Notes under the pieces: generated by a model | Told to the model about the DNA's origin: nothing | Seen by the model: only the letters and a program-made list of their open reading frames with translations | Databases searched by the model: none | Shown here: one piece after another, positions 1 through 10,714 of the stretch | Position numbering within the stretch: position 1 is the stretch's first letter | Layout: each line of letters starts with the position of its first letter | Assembly: GCF_030272615.1 (NCBI RefSeq) | Contig: NC_081413.1 | Location: 16,070,285 to 16,134,284, forward strand | DNA from: Cryptomeria japonica | Lineage: Eukaryota > Streptophyta > Pinopsida > Cupressales > Cupressaceae | DNA: 64,000 bases | Direction: 5' to 3' | Position numbers and translations under genes: made by a program

Positions 1-394
1 AAATCCTTAATTGTTGAAAGGAGAATCATAACCTATGGCACTAATAAAGTTGAAAATGTACCGAATAATGTAGTCAAGAAGAAGAAGCTAAATGAATGAC
101 ACACTCCCCTTCAACTTACCACACAAATTGAACCTAGTTGCTACATTCTATTATAACTTTACTTTTATCTATCTATGTATGTTTAATGTTTTTCATATTG
201 GTAAAATTGAGTTTTGAAATTGCGCGAACTATTTCATAACATATTTGCTATTAGCAAATGGAACCTAGGTACAATAAGATATGGCAGCACACAAGTCCAA
301 CAAAATGAAACAAAGAGAGATACAATTGTAGCCCATTTGTCATGCATCACCAAAACAAAAAGAAAATTATGGTCTAGCCTAGATAATGTTACCC
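1..394. other. No recognisable feature
   Basis: AT-rich sequence with no reading frame or repeat that I can assign. It may be flank of the unidentified coding remnant that follows. Confidence 0.4.
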
Positions 395-900
395 AACCCC
401 ATTTAATCTCATGCCCTTCACTCTAGTGTGAGAATGCAAAAAAAGTTGGGAAGACCTTTCTTTCACCTATAACCGAGTCCATGTAATACTTTCAGTCAAA
501 TCCACATAACAAGAAGAAGGAGATGATTCCTCTACAAATGATCTGAAAAGATGCATAAAAGGAACATTAATATGTTAATGTGGAACACATTGATCAATCA
601 CCACAAGATTAGGTTCAAATGAATTTGAATCTATGGAATGAACCTCCACCACATTAGAGGACCAAAGTTATTTCAAAGTTAAAGGCCTAGCAGATTGAGT
701 GATTTGAGAAGATGATGGATCTCCCATAGGAATTGAGGGAGCAACAAGGTTTGGGCATGCCATATTATTTGAAAGCTCTATAGATCCATTCTCTTGAGAA
801 AACTCATTGTCATGAATAATCAAGTGATCATTGTAGGCATTATTCCACCATGTGACAATTCCTTTACATTAAGAAAGAGAAGAATTAACAACTAGGTATC
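395..900 (-). pseudogene. Unidentified coding remnant, minus strand
   Basis: One minus-strand frame stays coding-like from about 850 down to 395, with only three stops. It is rich in Ser, Asn and Pro, and a readable stretch is MACPNLVAPSIPMGDPSSSQ. The composition resembles a low-complexity linker of a retroelement polyprotein or a hypothetical protein. I recognise no domain and cannot assign a family. There is no start codon and both edges are vague, so this is a decayed fragment. Confidence 0.3.
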
Positions 901-1704
901 TAATGGTGAAATATTGTACATGCATTTGAAAGGGAGACACTCATAATCTAGAAGTTACATTGAAAAAACTAGCAAACTCAACTGTGTGGTCCCGACCACC
1001 ACATGATGTAGTAGTAGGGCGCACCCTTTCCATCCTGGAGGTCCCCTCCCCCCAACTACACATCGACACATGCTTAGATGGCGATCCTCACACTTCTCTT
1101 GTCCAATCTTGCATCTAGGATTGAGGATTGAGAAGCACATATCATATTGCTCACACAAGGCCCTTTAATCTCATAATGAAGAACAAACCCCATTAGAATA
1201 GTATGGCCATAGAATAGTAGGGGTTTGATTCATTATGGATATTCAAGATAGAGGGTGAGCACATAATGAAGAGGGCTAGCAGCTTATTGATGAGCCTTGG
1301 ACAACTATTACTAGCCATTCGTACTCAAGAATGCACTTATCAATTCCTCTAAATTGCCCAGTGAGAAACTTTGATGTGTTGATGGGCCCCGAACGGTTGT
1401 TAGATAGTAGCCTAATCCTACCTCCCCACCATCCATTCACTAGTTTTCTCCAGTTCGGGGTAAAGCCTGCCCTTTCCACTCTTGCCTGGGTGAACTGGTC
1501 GAGCTTGAGTTCAAGGATGGATAGTTGAGCGAGCTTTCAAAAGGAAGGAATGAAAACTACAATCATCTTAATTTGATAAGAAATGTAAATGACCATTAGT
1601 ATGCAAGAAAAAATAAGATGCATCAACTCGAATGTTTGTGAATCAACCCTCAAAAAATGTTCAATACAGTTTCCCATGGTCTCATAGCATGAATCATCGC
1701 AAAA
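901..1704. other. No recognisable feature
   Basis: Contains a locally GC-richer patch near 985-1110 and short open frames on both strands. None shows a domain or a convincing coding signature. Confidence 0.4.
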
Positions 1705-1720
1705 TTAGAGGGGGAGATTT
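1705..1720 (+). other. Candidate polypurine tract of a Ty1/copia element
   Basis: A GA-only run around TTAGAGGGGGAGATTT lies 15 bases before the TG that opens the candidate LTR. Plant copia elements usually carry a GGGGGAGA-type tract directly at the 3' LTR; the 15-base gap here is atypical. Confidence 0.4.
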
Positions 1721-1735
1721 AGAAGGTGAACCCCT

Positions 1736-3240
1736 TGTTAGCATACTTGTCATTGATGTCAATGTAAGCAAAATTTAAATGTATAGATTGGATTGTTGTA
1801 GTCTTCAATTGTATTGGATTAGAATATTCGATTGTTGATGTGAAGTACTTATATTGTTTTTCTTGATCATTGTTAATGATGAAAGTCAATAGATTCAATA
1901 TTAAATATACATTGCAAATGATGTTATACTTACTTGTATTTTGATTATATGTTGGACAGTAGCCCTTTTAAAAATTGTGCTTGTTTCTGCATACTATTTG
2001 GTTTGGACTATAATGCATACTTAGTTTGTATATAATCTTCATGGTCCAAAACTATTTTATTAGGTTCAAAATTTATATATAATTAGATTCAGACTTATGA
2101 AATGACATCAAATTCAATCTTATGCAATGACATTAGATTTGGGATCAAGTTTGTCTTGGTATTGCAACCTATTTTATGAAACAATGTTGTTGATAGTTGT
2201 AACTGATTCTTGTAACTTGTTTTTTAGTTACAATTGTCACCTATTTTGTTAACATGGTTTTCGATTTCTAATGACATAGTGGTTAGTAGTTGTTAAAACT
2301 ATTCCACAACTACTCAACTGATATCATTCCAAATAACATTTGAATATATGGTTCAATATCGATTGCAAGGTTAAGGGAAAAAGAAATATATGATAGCCAA
2401 TCTTGAATATGTTACAATTCTGCTATGAGAACATTATAATAAGTTGACTTTGCAATTGAAAAGTTAATCATGTGGTGTTTGGGAAGAAGAAAATTAGTTT
2501 AAAGGTGTTGTAAGTGTGTTTTTAGATTTTGTTGTAAATATGTAGAACTAGGAACAAATTGGACATATAGTTTGAATAGGATACAATATGTCTAATGATT
2601 TTTTTCAAGTTTGTGGACAAGATTCCTGAAGGGTACAGATAGAGGATTGGTTAAGACAATTTTATGACAAATGTTTGTCATTGTGAGTTGATGACATCTC
2701 AAAAAATCTGAAGGGTGATAACACTTTGTTTATAATAGTTGTCTTATATTTTGTAATGATGAAAAGTGCAGTATTTTAGATTTGAAATTAAAGTTGGATT
2801 ATTTTTTATTGTAACATTCTAATAACATAAAGTGAAATTTTTTCAATTTTGATATCTGAGATTGATTATTTGTAACACCGTAATGGTTGGTGCCTCAAGG
2901 GGTTTGAGTTGGTGCCCAGATTGAGAATTTTATATTTGTGAGAGTTGGTGCTCTTTAAAAAGGAATTTGGTGACGGTTGGTGCCCTAAAGCTTTGTATAC
3001 ACTATTAATTTGTGGGGCCAGATTAGGACATTAGATTCTAGCAACACTTCTTCTGTGGTTTTTCCCATTCTGAGTTTTTCACGTATTTCATGTGCACTTG
3101 TCTCTACTTGTTATTTCATTCTTTTCAGTTTTGATTTTAAGTTGATCAATTTATCAAGAATAACTAATTGTTTAAGGATAATAAACTTTCTTCTACTAGT
3201 GATTCACCTCCCCCTCTTTGTAGTGGCATTGTGTTCTACA
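1736..3240 (+). repeat. Probable Ty1/copia LTR, plus strand
   Basis: Begins TGTTAGCATACTTGTCATTG, a common opening of plant copia LTRs, and ends with TTCTACA, giving TG...CA termini and about 1.5 kb. The end is preceded by a C-rich stretch (near 3207-3217), also common in copia U5 regions. No second copy lies in the window and no copia reverse transcriptase is visible nearby, so it may be a solo or truncated LTR. A weak primer-site-like TGGTCTAAGA follows at 3248. Confidence 0.5.
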
Positions 3241-3640
3241 CCCATATTGGTCTAAGATTAAGAGGTGCAAAGTAGGAGTTGAAGGAGCTGGGCGAAGGTT
3301 TGACCAATTAAGAATTCTCATCCCATATCCATGATCTACTGTTAAGTACCAAATCCTTATCATTTGAAGATTCAAAAGACACTATGAAGAAACCTCTAGC
3401 ATGTGGGAAGAGCTCAATCTTTTCCTCAAGGATGGGCTTCCATGACTCCATGACCCATTTGTGGAGATTTGAGAGAGAAGACCAAAAGTTTCTAAATGTT
3501 TAAATTAAGTCCCTTTACTATCTATAGGGCATGGGATGGATCCATCTCTCTTCACTTGAGAGGCCAATTTGTTGATCTATGCAATGGAAATAGGGGGACA
3601 AAAGGGATGCCCTTAATGCCACACCTAATTATAATTCCCT
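3241..3640. other. No recognisable feature
   Basis: Sequence between the copia LTR and the truncated 3' end of element A. It does not continue the RT of element A in any frame I can follow, so element A is cut at or near 3,650. Confidence 0.4.
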
Positions 3641-3656
3641 TCCACCTAGGCCCCTA

Positions 3657-4280
3657 CTATTCTATGGTTGGGTGAAAGCTATGATTTTTTATGATAATAT
3701 TTCTCTGGAAAGTGGCTCCTACATTGATGAGGCTGAAGGGCATTCGGTTATAAGTAAAGACACCCACAAGAGTAGTGAAGGCAGTTTTGTGTTGATCTTC
3801 TGGGGCTACTTCTATCTGATTATATCCATAAAAGTCATCCAACATGGACATCATCTCAGATCCCAAGACTGTCTATAGAATATGATTTATCACAAGTAAG
3901 GGATAATTATCCTTGAGAGAAGCTTGATTTAGATTTTGAAAATCTACACAAATCCTTATCTCTCCATTCTTTTTTCTGACTAGTACAATGTTAGCAACTC
4001 ATGTAGTGTGATGAATATGATATATATTATCCTTGCTTTTAACATCTTATCATTCTCATTAAGAATAGCATCAATAATGTTTGGATTGAAAGTTCATTGT
4101 TTTTGCCTGAAAGGGACAACTCATGGCTTGAGAGGAATATGGTGTTGTATTTTAAATTGTTGAACTTTTTAAGATCAACATAAAACCATACAAAAATATC
4201 TCTATACTTGACGAGTAGGGAGATTAAATTCTTCTTCTCGTCAGGTGTACAACATTTCCCTTTATAAACCATTTTGTGGT
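3657..4280 (-). pseudogene. Element A reverse transcriptase fragment
   Basis: The piece at 4272-4039 reads as the linker just before RT (LISLLVKYRDIFVWFYVDLK; the family consensus has DIFAW.Y.DL). The piece at 3866-3657 carries the RT palm blocks LDDFYGYNQIEVAPEDQ and PFSLINVGATFQR, matching the Ty3 consensus MDGFSGYNQI.A.ED and PFGLKNAGATYQR. The YxDD catalytic loop lies downstream in the family and is absent. The two pieces are in different frames, so the fragment is inactive. Confidence 0.75.
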
Positions 4281-4599
4281 CCTCTTCTATACCTATATTT
4301 GCCTATTCATATTCAGTCGATGTTAAATCGAGATCAAACTTCTTTTGCTTAATGTGTTGATCGTGTCAGTTGAACAAACTCTCCAAGGATATAAACCCCT
4401 TAGGAATCTTATTTCCTTTCAGCTGAACCACTTCTTTCATCTCAAGATCTTCATATTTTACTTTTCCTTTAAGAATATCAAAACTTTCCTCATTGCTTCC
4501 CTCAAAAAAGGTATGAAAGAAAAGATTTGCGTTTTCTAGAAAATCAATAATCTGTCTATCATTGTTAAAAACCTACCAGTGATTAACATTATCTAGGAC

Positions 4600-5247
4600 A
4601 ATTGTCCTATAAAGAACCTCAATGTTATATTTCTAGTCTTCAAAGTCAGGATGAGGTAATAGGAGTGATGCAGATACAACCATGGAATCAACTTTGGTAT
4701 TTTCCATCCTAGGAACAACTTCTATTGTGAAAGCTTCAAAATCCTAGATATAATCTGAGACCCTATTTTTATAATTTCTCAACCTCCCATTCTTTATAGC
4801 ATATTGGCCTTGAATTTGTCTCACCACAAGCTGAGTGTCCCCTTTCACTCTTAATCTTAATTCCTCTTTCTTTTGGAGTAGCCATACCAAGCAAAAGAGC
4901 TTCATATTCATCAAGCAGTGTTGTTTGTGTTATGAAATTCTAACTTATAAGCCGAAGGGAATTGACAACCATTGTGGATCAATAAGGACAACTGCAACAC
5001 CAAATCCAGATGAGGAACAACTGTTGTCAAATTCCATAGTCCACAATCCATCTTTTATCTCATCAGAAATAAGGCAATTACCCAAGTCTTCAGAATAGCT
5101 ACACATATAAGTACCAGGACTAATTTCCTCATACAAAATTTCTAACCTAGGATCATACAATTTCATCACAATAAATTTGGCTTTGGGCTCAAGCTCTAAT
5201 CTAACCTTCTTGCCATTTACTGGAATAGTAGCATATGATGTGTTCAT
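4600..5247 (-). pseudogene. Element A RNase H-like domain located before RT
   Basis: Reading down from 5247, the frame contains WTMEFDNSCSSSGFGVAVV, corresponding to the W.L.FDGS...GAG first strand of RNase HI with the catalytic Asp in FDN. After a frame change it continues with EYEALLLGM (catalytic Glu) and DTQLVVRQIQGQYA (GDSQLVV block), then a PR.EN...DS segment. These are the four blocks of an RNase H fold of the second, archaeal-like type seen in Tat-related plant Ty3 elements. Its place between protease and RT differs from elements B and C, where it follows the RT-linked RNase H. Confidence 0.65.
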
Positions 5248-5286
5248 CTAAATCTCTCCTCCAAGAACTTTACAAAAACTTTGACT

Positions 5287-5526
5287 TTAAAGCATTTCAT
5301 AGCTTATTGGAATGTCCGCAACTAAGATGGTAAGCTTGAGTCTCTTAGAGGGATGAGAAGCTAAAACCACTTGAGCATGTTTAACTTGACCTAGGATGGG
5401 CACTTGGGAAGAATCCATTGAAAAACATCTTACAATCAAAGAGGTGAGGGTCAAACCTAAAGCTTTAGCTACCTGGTATGGAATCACATTATCAGAGGAT
5501 CTGGAATCAATTACACAATTTCTCAA
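5287..5526 (-). pseudogene. Element A aspartic protease
   Basis: Contains CVIDSRSSDNVIPYQVAKAL, equivalent to the retropepsin D-S-G-A/S-S-x-N-I/V catalytic loop with the middle Gly replaced by Arg. The tail LTILVADIPISYEML matches the second beta-strand region, but the LLGRPW-type block is not clear. In a retrotransposon this enzyme cleaves the Gag-Pol polyprotein. It is a fragment of about 79 codons and the loop substitution suggests it is inactive. Confidence 0.65.
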
Positions 5527-5731
5527 TTTAAAACCAACAATGTATCAAGACACATAGAAAGGTTCAGGTTTCATGAGAGGATTTGTTGGATCGGTTTCAA
5601 CTCTTGAGAAGAGTTAAGACAACTAGGATCAATATTAGATAGAGGATTATCTTTAGTAACTTGAGCACTGATGGAGTGTATGAAAGACTCAAGTCTAATG
5701 AACTTAACAAGTCGGTCTAGTTCAGAAGGGT

Positions 5732-6193
5732 TTAATCTAAGATATTCAACTTGAGTGATTTGTATATTTGTGTTTTTACATTTATATCAAATGAATTAGG
5801 AAAAGTATCGCTAACATCAACAAAAGGGACCTCAACATGCTTCTTAGCTTGACTCGTTTCTCTCTTCTTGGAATTGGAGGAAGATCCTCTAGTCATGATG
5901 TACTTAGGATAGGGGGCAGTATTGTTAGCGTTAGACTTATCTTTTGAATCCTTTTGTGCATATTGACTTCTAGTGAATACCATGCAATTTGGATTATCTA
6001 TCTCTGTGAACAAATCTTCTCCCTCTACATGAGACTCATTTTCAAGAAAATTCACATTTGCATCCCCTGAGGGTGTAGGTTCTTCAACCTGATATTCTTC
6101 TTGTTTATTTGTGGCAAGCATTTGTATGGCTCTCCTCATCTTTGAACAAGATGCACCATCATGATCAATAGTCATATGAAAGTTACATACCAT
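5732..6193 (-). pseudogene. Element A Gag C-terminal part with zinc knuckle
   Basis: The start reads CNFHMTIDHDGASCSKMRRA, a C-x2-H-x4-H-x4-C pattern typical of the nucleic-acid-binding knuckle in Tat-like plant Ty3 Gag proteins. It is followed by an acidic and then a Ser/Lys-rich linker of about 120 residues leading towards the protease. It shares its frame with the gag piece at 6553-6302. Confidence 0.6.
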
Positions 6194-6301
6194 TTGGTTT
6201 CCTTTTTATGAATTTGAAGGACCCTCTATGACCAGTCTTTGAGGAAGACCAACGATACTCAATCGCTTAACTGACGATCTTGATACATCTTGATAAAAAG
6301 G

Positions 6302-7010
6302 TTATTGAGGACCTTTAGGCATTTGCCTTTTTAGGGCAATAATGTCATTAGCCAATCTTTGGATAACTGGGTCAGTAGAATTGGCTTCTGGTGCCTTACC
6401 AGTTTGTAATTCTTTTTCCCACTTCCTTGAAGTAGTTAGGTCATCTTCTATTGAAATAAGCATACATTGCGTTGCTACTAGATTAACTTGCGGGTTTCTC
6501 TTGATGAGAAAACTAACATCAGAGGGTAAGCTATTGGTAAAGAAATATCTCAACAGGTGATCATTTGGTGTTACATTAGTTGGGATTCAATCCACTAACT
6601 TATTAAACTTGGCTACAAAATTATGCATAGACTCATGCGTGCTTCTTTCTTTATGGTAGATCACTGAGAAACCAACACGTATTCATTCTCAATGGTTTTA
6701 AATCTCTCTTCAAAATTAGTTTTCATGGTGTTCTAGTTATCGATTGTACCATTGGGCAAATGGTAAAACCAATTTGCTGCAACTTTTGTTAAGGACTCCA
6801 CAAAAAGTCTGACTGCATCATCCTTGTGTTGGACTCCCAAGATTGAATATGCTCCAAAAAATGCATGCACATGTATTCATCTGGTGTGACTTCTCGTAAC
6901 CCACAAATTTAGGTATGATATTTCCTAAACCTTTAGGAAGGTCATGTAAAGGCCCTGTCAAGTTGAGCGGACCAATTTCTACTCAACATGGGACTGCCAT
7001 AGTTATAGGT
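6302..7010 (-). pseudogene. Element A Gag capsid-like region
   Basis: From about 7000 down, the minus strand reads a retrotrans_gag-like pattern: FSILGVQHKDDAVRLFVESL, then an AANWFYHLPNGTI block equivalent to the conserved A..WF..LP..SI motif, then F...F. The open piece at 6553-6302 (YFFTNSLPSDVSFLIKRNPQ) matches the segment after the capsid fold. Frames change at least once, and several stops are present. Confidence 0.65.
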
Positions 7011-7112
7011 TGAGCAATAGGAAATTTGGTTTGGGTTGGCAGAACAATCCTTGCCAAAGTCAAGACCTGACAAGAGTTACTCAATGAGGGGAGTTTAGGA
7101 TGAGGAGGAGAT

Positions 7113-7312
7113 GGTTTAGTTTTATGAGTAGGGGAAACACTGAGAAATTAATAGATTGTAGGAAATCAAAATCTGGATCCTGAATAGCTTTCTTTCCTTC
7201 ACTTTGGGTGTAACTCTTTGACAGGTTTAGTTTTATGAGTAGGGGAAACATTGAGAAATTAAAATCTGGATCTTGAACACCTTTGTTTCTTGCACTTTGG
7301 GTGTAACTCTTT
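7113..7312. repeat. Tandem duplication of about 111 bp in the leader of element A
   Basis: GGTTTAGTTTTATGAGTAGG occurs at 7113 and again at 7224. The following bases also match, ending in ACTTTGGGTGTAACTCTTTG in both units. The second copy lacks about 20 bases inside. It lies between the primer binding site and gag. Confidence 0.8.
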
Positions 7313-7721
7313 GAAGCCAGTTTAAGAGTACAAATGGATAAGTAAATAGAGTCACCAAATGCTAATGATAATTTGAGGATTTATTGTTCTTCTAACTGGT
7401 TCTCTTCTCAAGAGCCTATATGGAATATTAACTACAAGGCAGAAAGGTTCTATGCCTCTAACAAAGACCACTTCAGAGTTTTGGGTTTGTCTTTCCTCTT
7501 CATCTAAAACTTCTCTAGTACGGTGATATTCTTCATCATTATTCCTACACTTCTAGGCCAAGGTATTTAATCTGGAAAGTATATGATCCTAAGGGATTTC
7601 CTAATCTAAGTTTAGTTGTACAACAAGAAAAATATTCTCATGAGGCAAAACCATGATTCCCAAGATAAGGCGACATTTAATCTTCCTTCAGATTTTTCTT
7701 TTAAATCTAACTTCTTTCTTT

Positions 7722-7738
7722 CCCCAGTAGAGTCACCA
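7722..7738 (-). other. Primer binding site of element A (tRNA-Arg type)
   Basis: The minus strand reads TGGTGACTCTACTGGGG, which matches the complement of a plant tRNA-Arg 3' end as I know it (TGGCGACTCCACTGGGGA) with two mismatches. It lies six bases inside the LTR edge, the expected position for a minus-strand element. Confidence 0.7.
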
Positions 7739-7744
7739 AAAATT

Positions 7745-8563
7745 TGTTAGTTAATAGATTTTGTTCTCTTCAAAATATGATAATACTGACTCCTAGCGTG
7801 ATGTGAGAACAAATTATTAACAACAATTGGAGAATTTGCAATTATTTCTACAACTTTCCTTCGAATTTGAGAGGTACAACTCCCTCTTATGATATAGTTT
7901 TGATTTTTCTGGGTATTTTTTTAACCAGAAAGCAGGAAAGGCAAACTTTACAAACCAAAAAAAGGAAATAAAGATGAGATTAACTACACATGATCTTCAC
8001 AACAAATTATGAAAAACAATCTTCATGTAACTTAAACACAAATCATCTACCAACATCTATACAAAGATCGCCACCAATAAATGATTATCACATAGCAAAG
8101 AGATTAGTAACAACAACATGCATAATATCCATCCTAAATTGAAAATAACCGAGGAAACTATTCTCTATCATAACACAAAGTCTAAAATCAAGAACATATA
8201 TTCCAACATTCAAATATAAATATAGATGATAGCTTCAGATATAAACTGGAATTCTAATGGAATTAGCACAAAGTCTCCTTCAAATAGAATTCCATTAAGC
8301 ATTTCTAAACCTGCAATGTTACTGTAAACTAAAAATAAGATAGTTTCAAAGAAAAATCAGAAACCTTTTAGATGGTTCCCTACACCCTTAAATACTTCAA
8401 CATTAAACTAATTAAAATAATGGCTTCTTGAGGACAACCGACTAAAGAGAGTTTTAAAACATAACTTAAAAATAAAGGGGTCCACTAGGACCAATAGTTT
8501 TTGAGCAAGGGAATTGAAAAATAACCAAAGTAAGAAACAAGCAATCAAACAACTACGTCCTCA
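7745..8563 (-). repeat. LTR of element A, about 819 bp
   Basis: The plus strand starts TGTTAG and ends GTCCTCA (TG...CA). The primer binding site adjoins its left side, making it the 5' LTR of minus-strand element A. On its right side a purine tract (minus strand GATGAAGGGGCAAA) also adjoins, as at a 3' LTR. No second copy is present in the window, so the right edge rests on the CA terminus and the purine tract. Confidence 0.55.
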
Positions 8564-10714
8564 TTTGCCCCTTCATCTTCCAGCTCCTCTATTTTGTTTA
8601 GTGCCTCCTGCTCCTCCGTGACTGCATTTGTTACACTGCTTCGGAATTGTTGCGCCACCTGTGGGTTCATCCTCTTTCAGTATGCCCTGAAGTTGATGAG
8701 AATTGATAATATCTTCTCTATTGCAGGTTTAGTTGTGGCCTCAACTCTAATCCTCCACTTGGCAACCTTTTGGCTAACCTTAACATTTTTTCCAAGAACA
8801 TCCTTGACTTCTTCACTGATAGAATTTAACACCACCATTACATATTTTAGACGTTCTAGAGAGTTTGATCCAACATTAGCTACAGAGAGACTATCTTCTA
8901 CTTTTTGGCAAAATGTTCTTCTCACTATCTCCCCTCCTAAAAACTCATTTCCATCATCTCCAAATATATTTATACCGATTGTGGTGAAATGGATCGTTAG
9001 GTCTCGTTGGAGATTTACATTCTAAACAACAAAAGCTATAAGATAGGATTGGAATTCCTTTGTGACATGATGTTTCCAATATCACATTTTTGTTGAAATA
9101 GCGACGTTATTTGTATCAGGATCCTCGATGATATGCTCTGAAGTCAAGACATTAGGGGACAACTTGATGATTTCTTGCATCTCCAAAAGGGCAGTAGATA
9201 GTCTACTGGTTTCTCTTTTTGACTTTTGTAGCTCTACTCGATGCACACTGAACATCTCATTAAGAGTATCATAATTTCTCAGACCATGTTCAATAAAAGA
9301 CAACCCCTTTAAAATTACCAAACTAGCCCAACCATCAACTGCTTTGGTTATGACCAATGATCATTTGACAAATTCTAACTTATCAGAATTGATAAGTTCC
9401 GTGATAGACACTCACGAAGATGAACTAGTTGCAAAGCTTTCGACAAATCAAGTAGATGGAATAAAGTAAGTGAGGACATCCACATATTGTGTGAGCTCTC
9501 AATTCTTCCTTCCTGCAACTTGATAAAACAACAATAGAGAGCTTGGCATGGTACATATCACATTTGGTTGTTGAAGGACCCATAATCGATTCTACTTATA
9601 TTGAATTCTCCTTCTGTAATTTATTGCTCACTTTTGTCTACACTGGGATCAACAATCTCTAACACATGGTGTTTTGTTTGCAGGTCCACGATCATCCTTT
9701 CTTTCTTATTTGAACATATTTAATATTCACAAATGCCATTTGGCGGTAAAGTTCCAAGAAGACAAGATAATAAAAGGCATACCTGGCTAATTTCAAAGGC
9801 GCCTTTTCATAACCTTCAATTCTTAGACAGAAGAAGCTTTTGAACTAAACATGGAAACTACCATAATTCCGAATCAAAGTCATAGCTTTATTTGATATTA
9901 TTTTTAGGGTTTCCTTCAGTGTCCCTTATGAGTAACATAAAGAAAGCATCATAGATGCGAGAGAAATTTATCATGCCTTCTAATTTTTGTAACTAAGGAA
10001 AACATTTATAAACGGGAGCACCATCTGCAAGGTTAGCCACTTGCCTCAAGCCTAGCCAAGACATCCTCCCAATAGCTAGCACATAGGAAAGCACATAACA
10101 CAAGTGAAATTGTTTCCTATCTTTGAATTTTACTAGTTGTTCATGAAGTGAGTCACTTATCAACTTTTCCCAATCAACCTAATCTCTATCATCACAAATA
10201 GTGAATGAACTGACACATCTACTCTTCAAAGAATTTTCTCCCAAGTCTACCAACTACGCGGCACAACAGAATAATGATATCAACAATGTCACCTCTGAAC
10301 AATTATGTTTTTATCTAGGAGGGTAATTTAGATTTGCCCAGTCAAGGGGTTTTCAACCAACCCTGAGTGATGGTATCAAGACACCGATCTATCTGGTTCT
10401 GAAAGAATTCCCATCTCGACAGAAAAGACAAATTCACTTCATCTTCTCTCTCGGGAATGTGTAGTGCGAGAGAAACACTTTTTGTATCAATTTTAGCTAT
10501 CAGAATTTGATTCACACTTCAAATTTCATAGGAGTTGAGATGATAATGTTGCACACAAGTGAAGACTAGTTCTAGGCATGCAACAACAGAAGGATAACCC
10601 CTGGCTTGAGATGGAGAAAATTTCACAATTTTTTTGTAATGGAAGACCTTTTTGGGTTATGTAATCTCTTATGGATGTCATGTATTGCAAATGGTGCTAT
10701 TTATGGATCCTTAT
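8545..10714 (-). pseudogene. ORFX: unidentified ORF, main part, cut by element B
   Basis: A coding frame can be followed on the minus strand from the edge of element B down to a TGA at 8547-8545, just inside the neighbouring LTR. Readable blocks include SVVACLELVFTCVQHYHLNS, LALHIPEREDEVNLSFLSRW, FHLCYVLSYVLAIGRMSWLG, FSRIYDAFFMLLIRDTEGNP and, near the C-terminus, a heptad-like ELQKSKRETSRLSTALLEMQ. There are several in-frame stops and a few frameshifts, one in an A-run near 10,630. The start codon lies at 28,791 on the far side of element B. I cannot name the family; the position directly next to an LTR suggests an extra ORF of a retroelement, but an old host gene is possible. Confidence 0.5.
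10710..10714. repeat. Target-site duplication of element B, left copy (CTTAT)
   Basis: CTTAT directly precedes the left LTR and is repeated at 28741-28745 directly after the right LTR. Five-base duplications are standard for Ty3/gypsy integration. Confidence 0.95.

Larger units (their letters stand above)
3657..8563 (-). mobile_element. Element A: decayed Ty3/gypsy retrotransposon, 3' truncated
   Basis: On the minus strand the order is LTR (8563-7745), tRNA-Arg-like primer binding site (7738-7722), leader, gag (about 7000-6302), zinc knuckle (6193-5732), aspartic protease (5526-5287), RNase H-like domain (about 5100-4600), then the start of RT (4272-3657). Frames change between pieces and many stops occur. 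RT stops after its central block and nothing of the downstream pol or of a left-hand LTR is seen. This is the oldest retroelement layer I can distinguish. Confidence 0.75.

Noticed and set aside
8594-9025. Plus-strand frame of 143 codons
   Set aside because: The opposite strand carries the ORFX frame, which continues on both sides; the plus-strand frame is its shadow.
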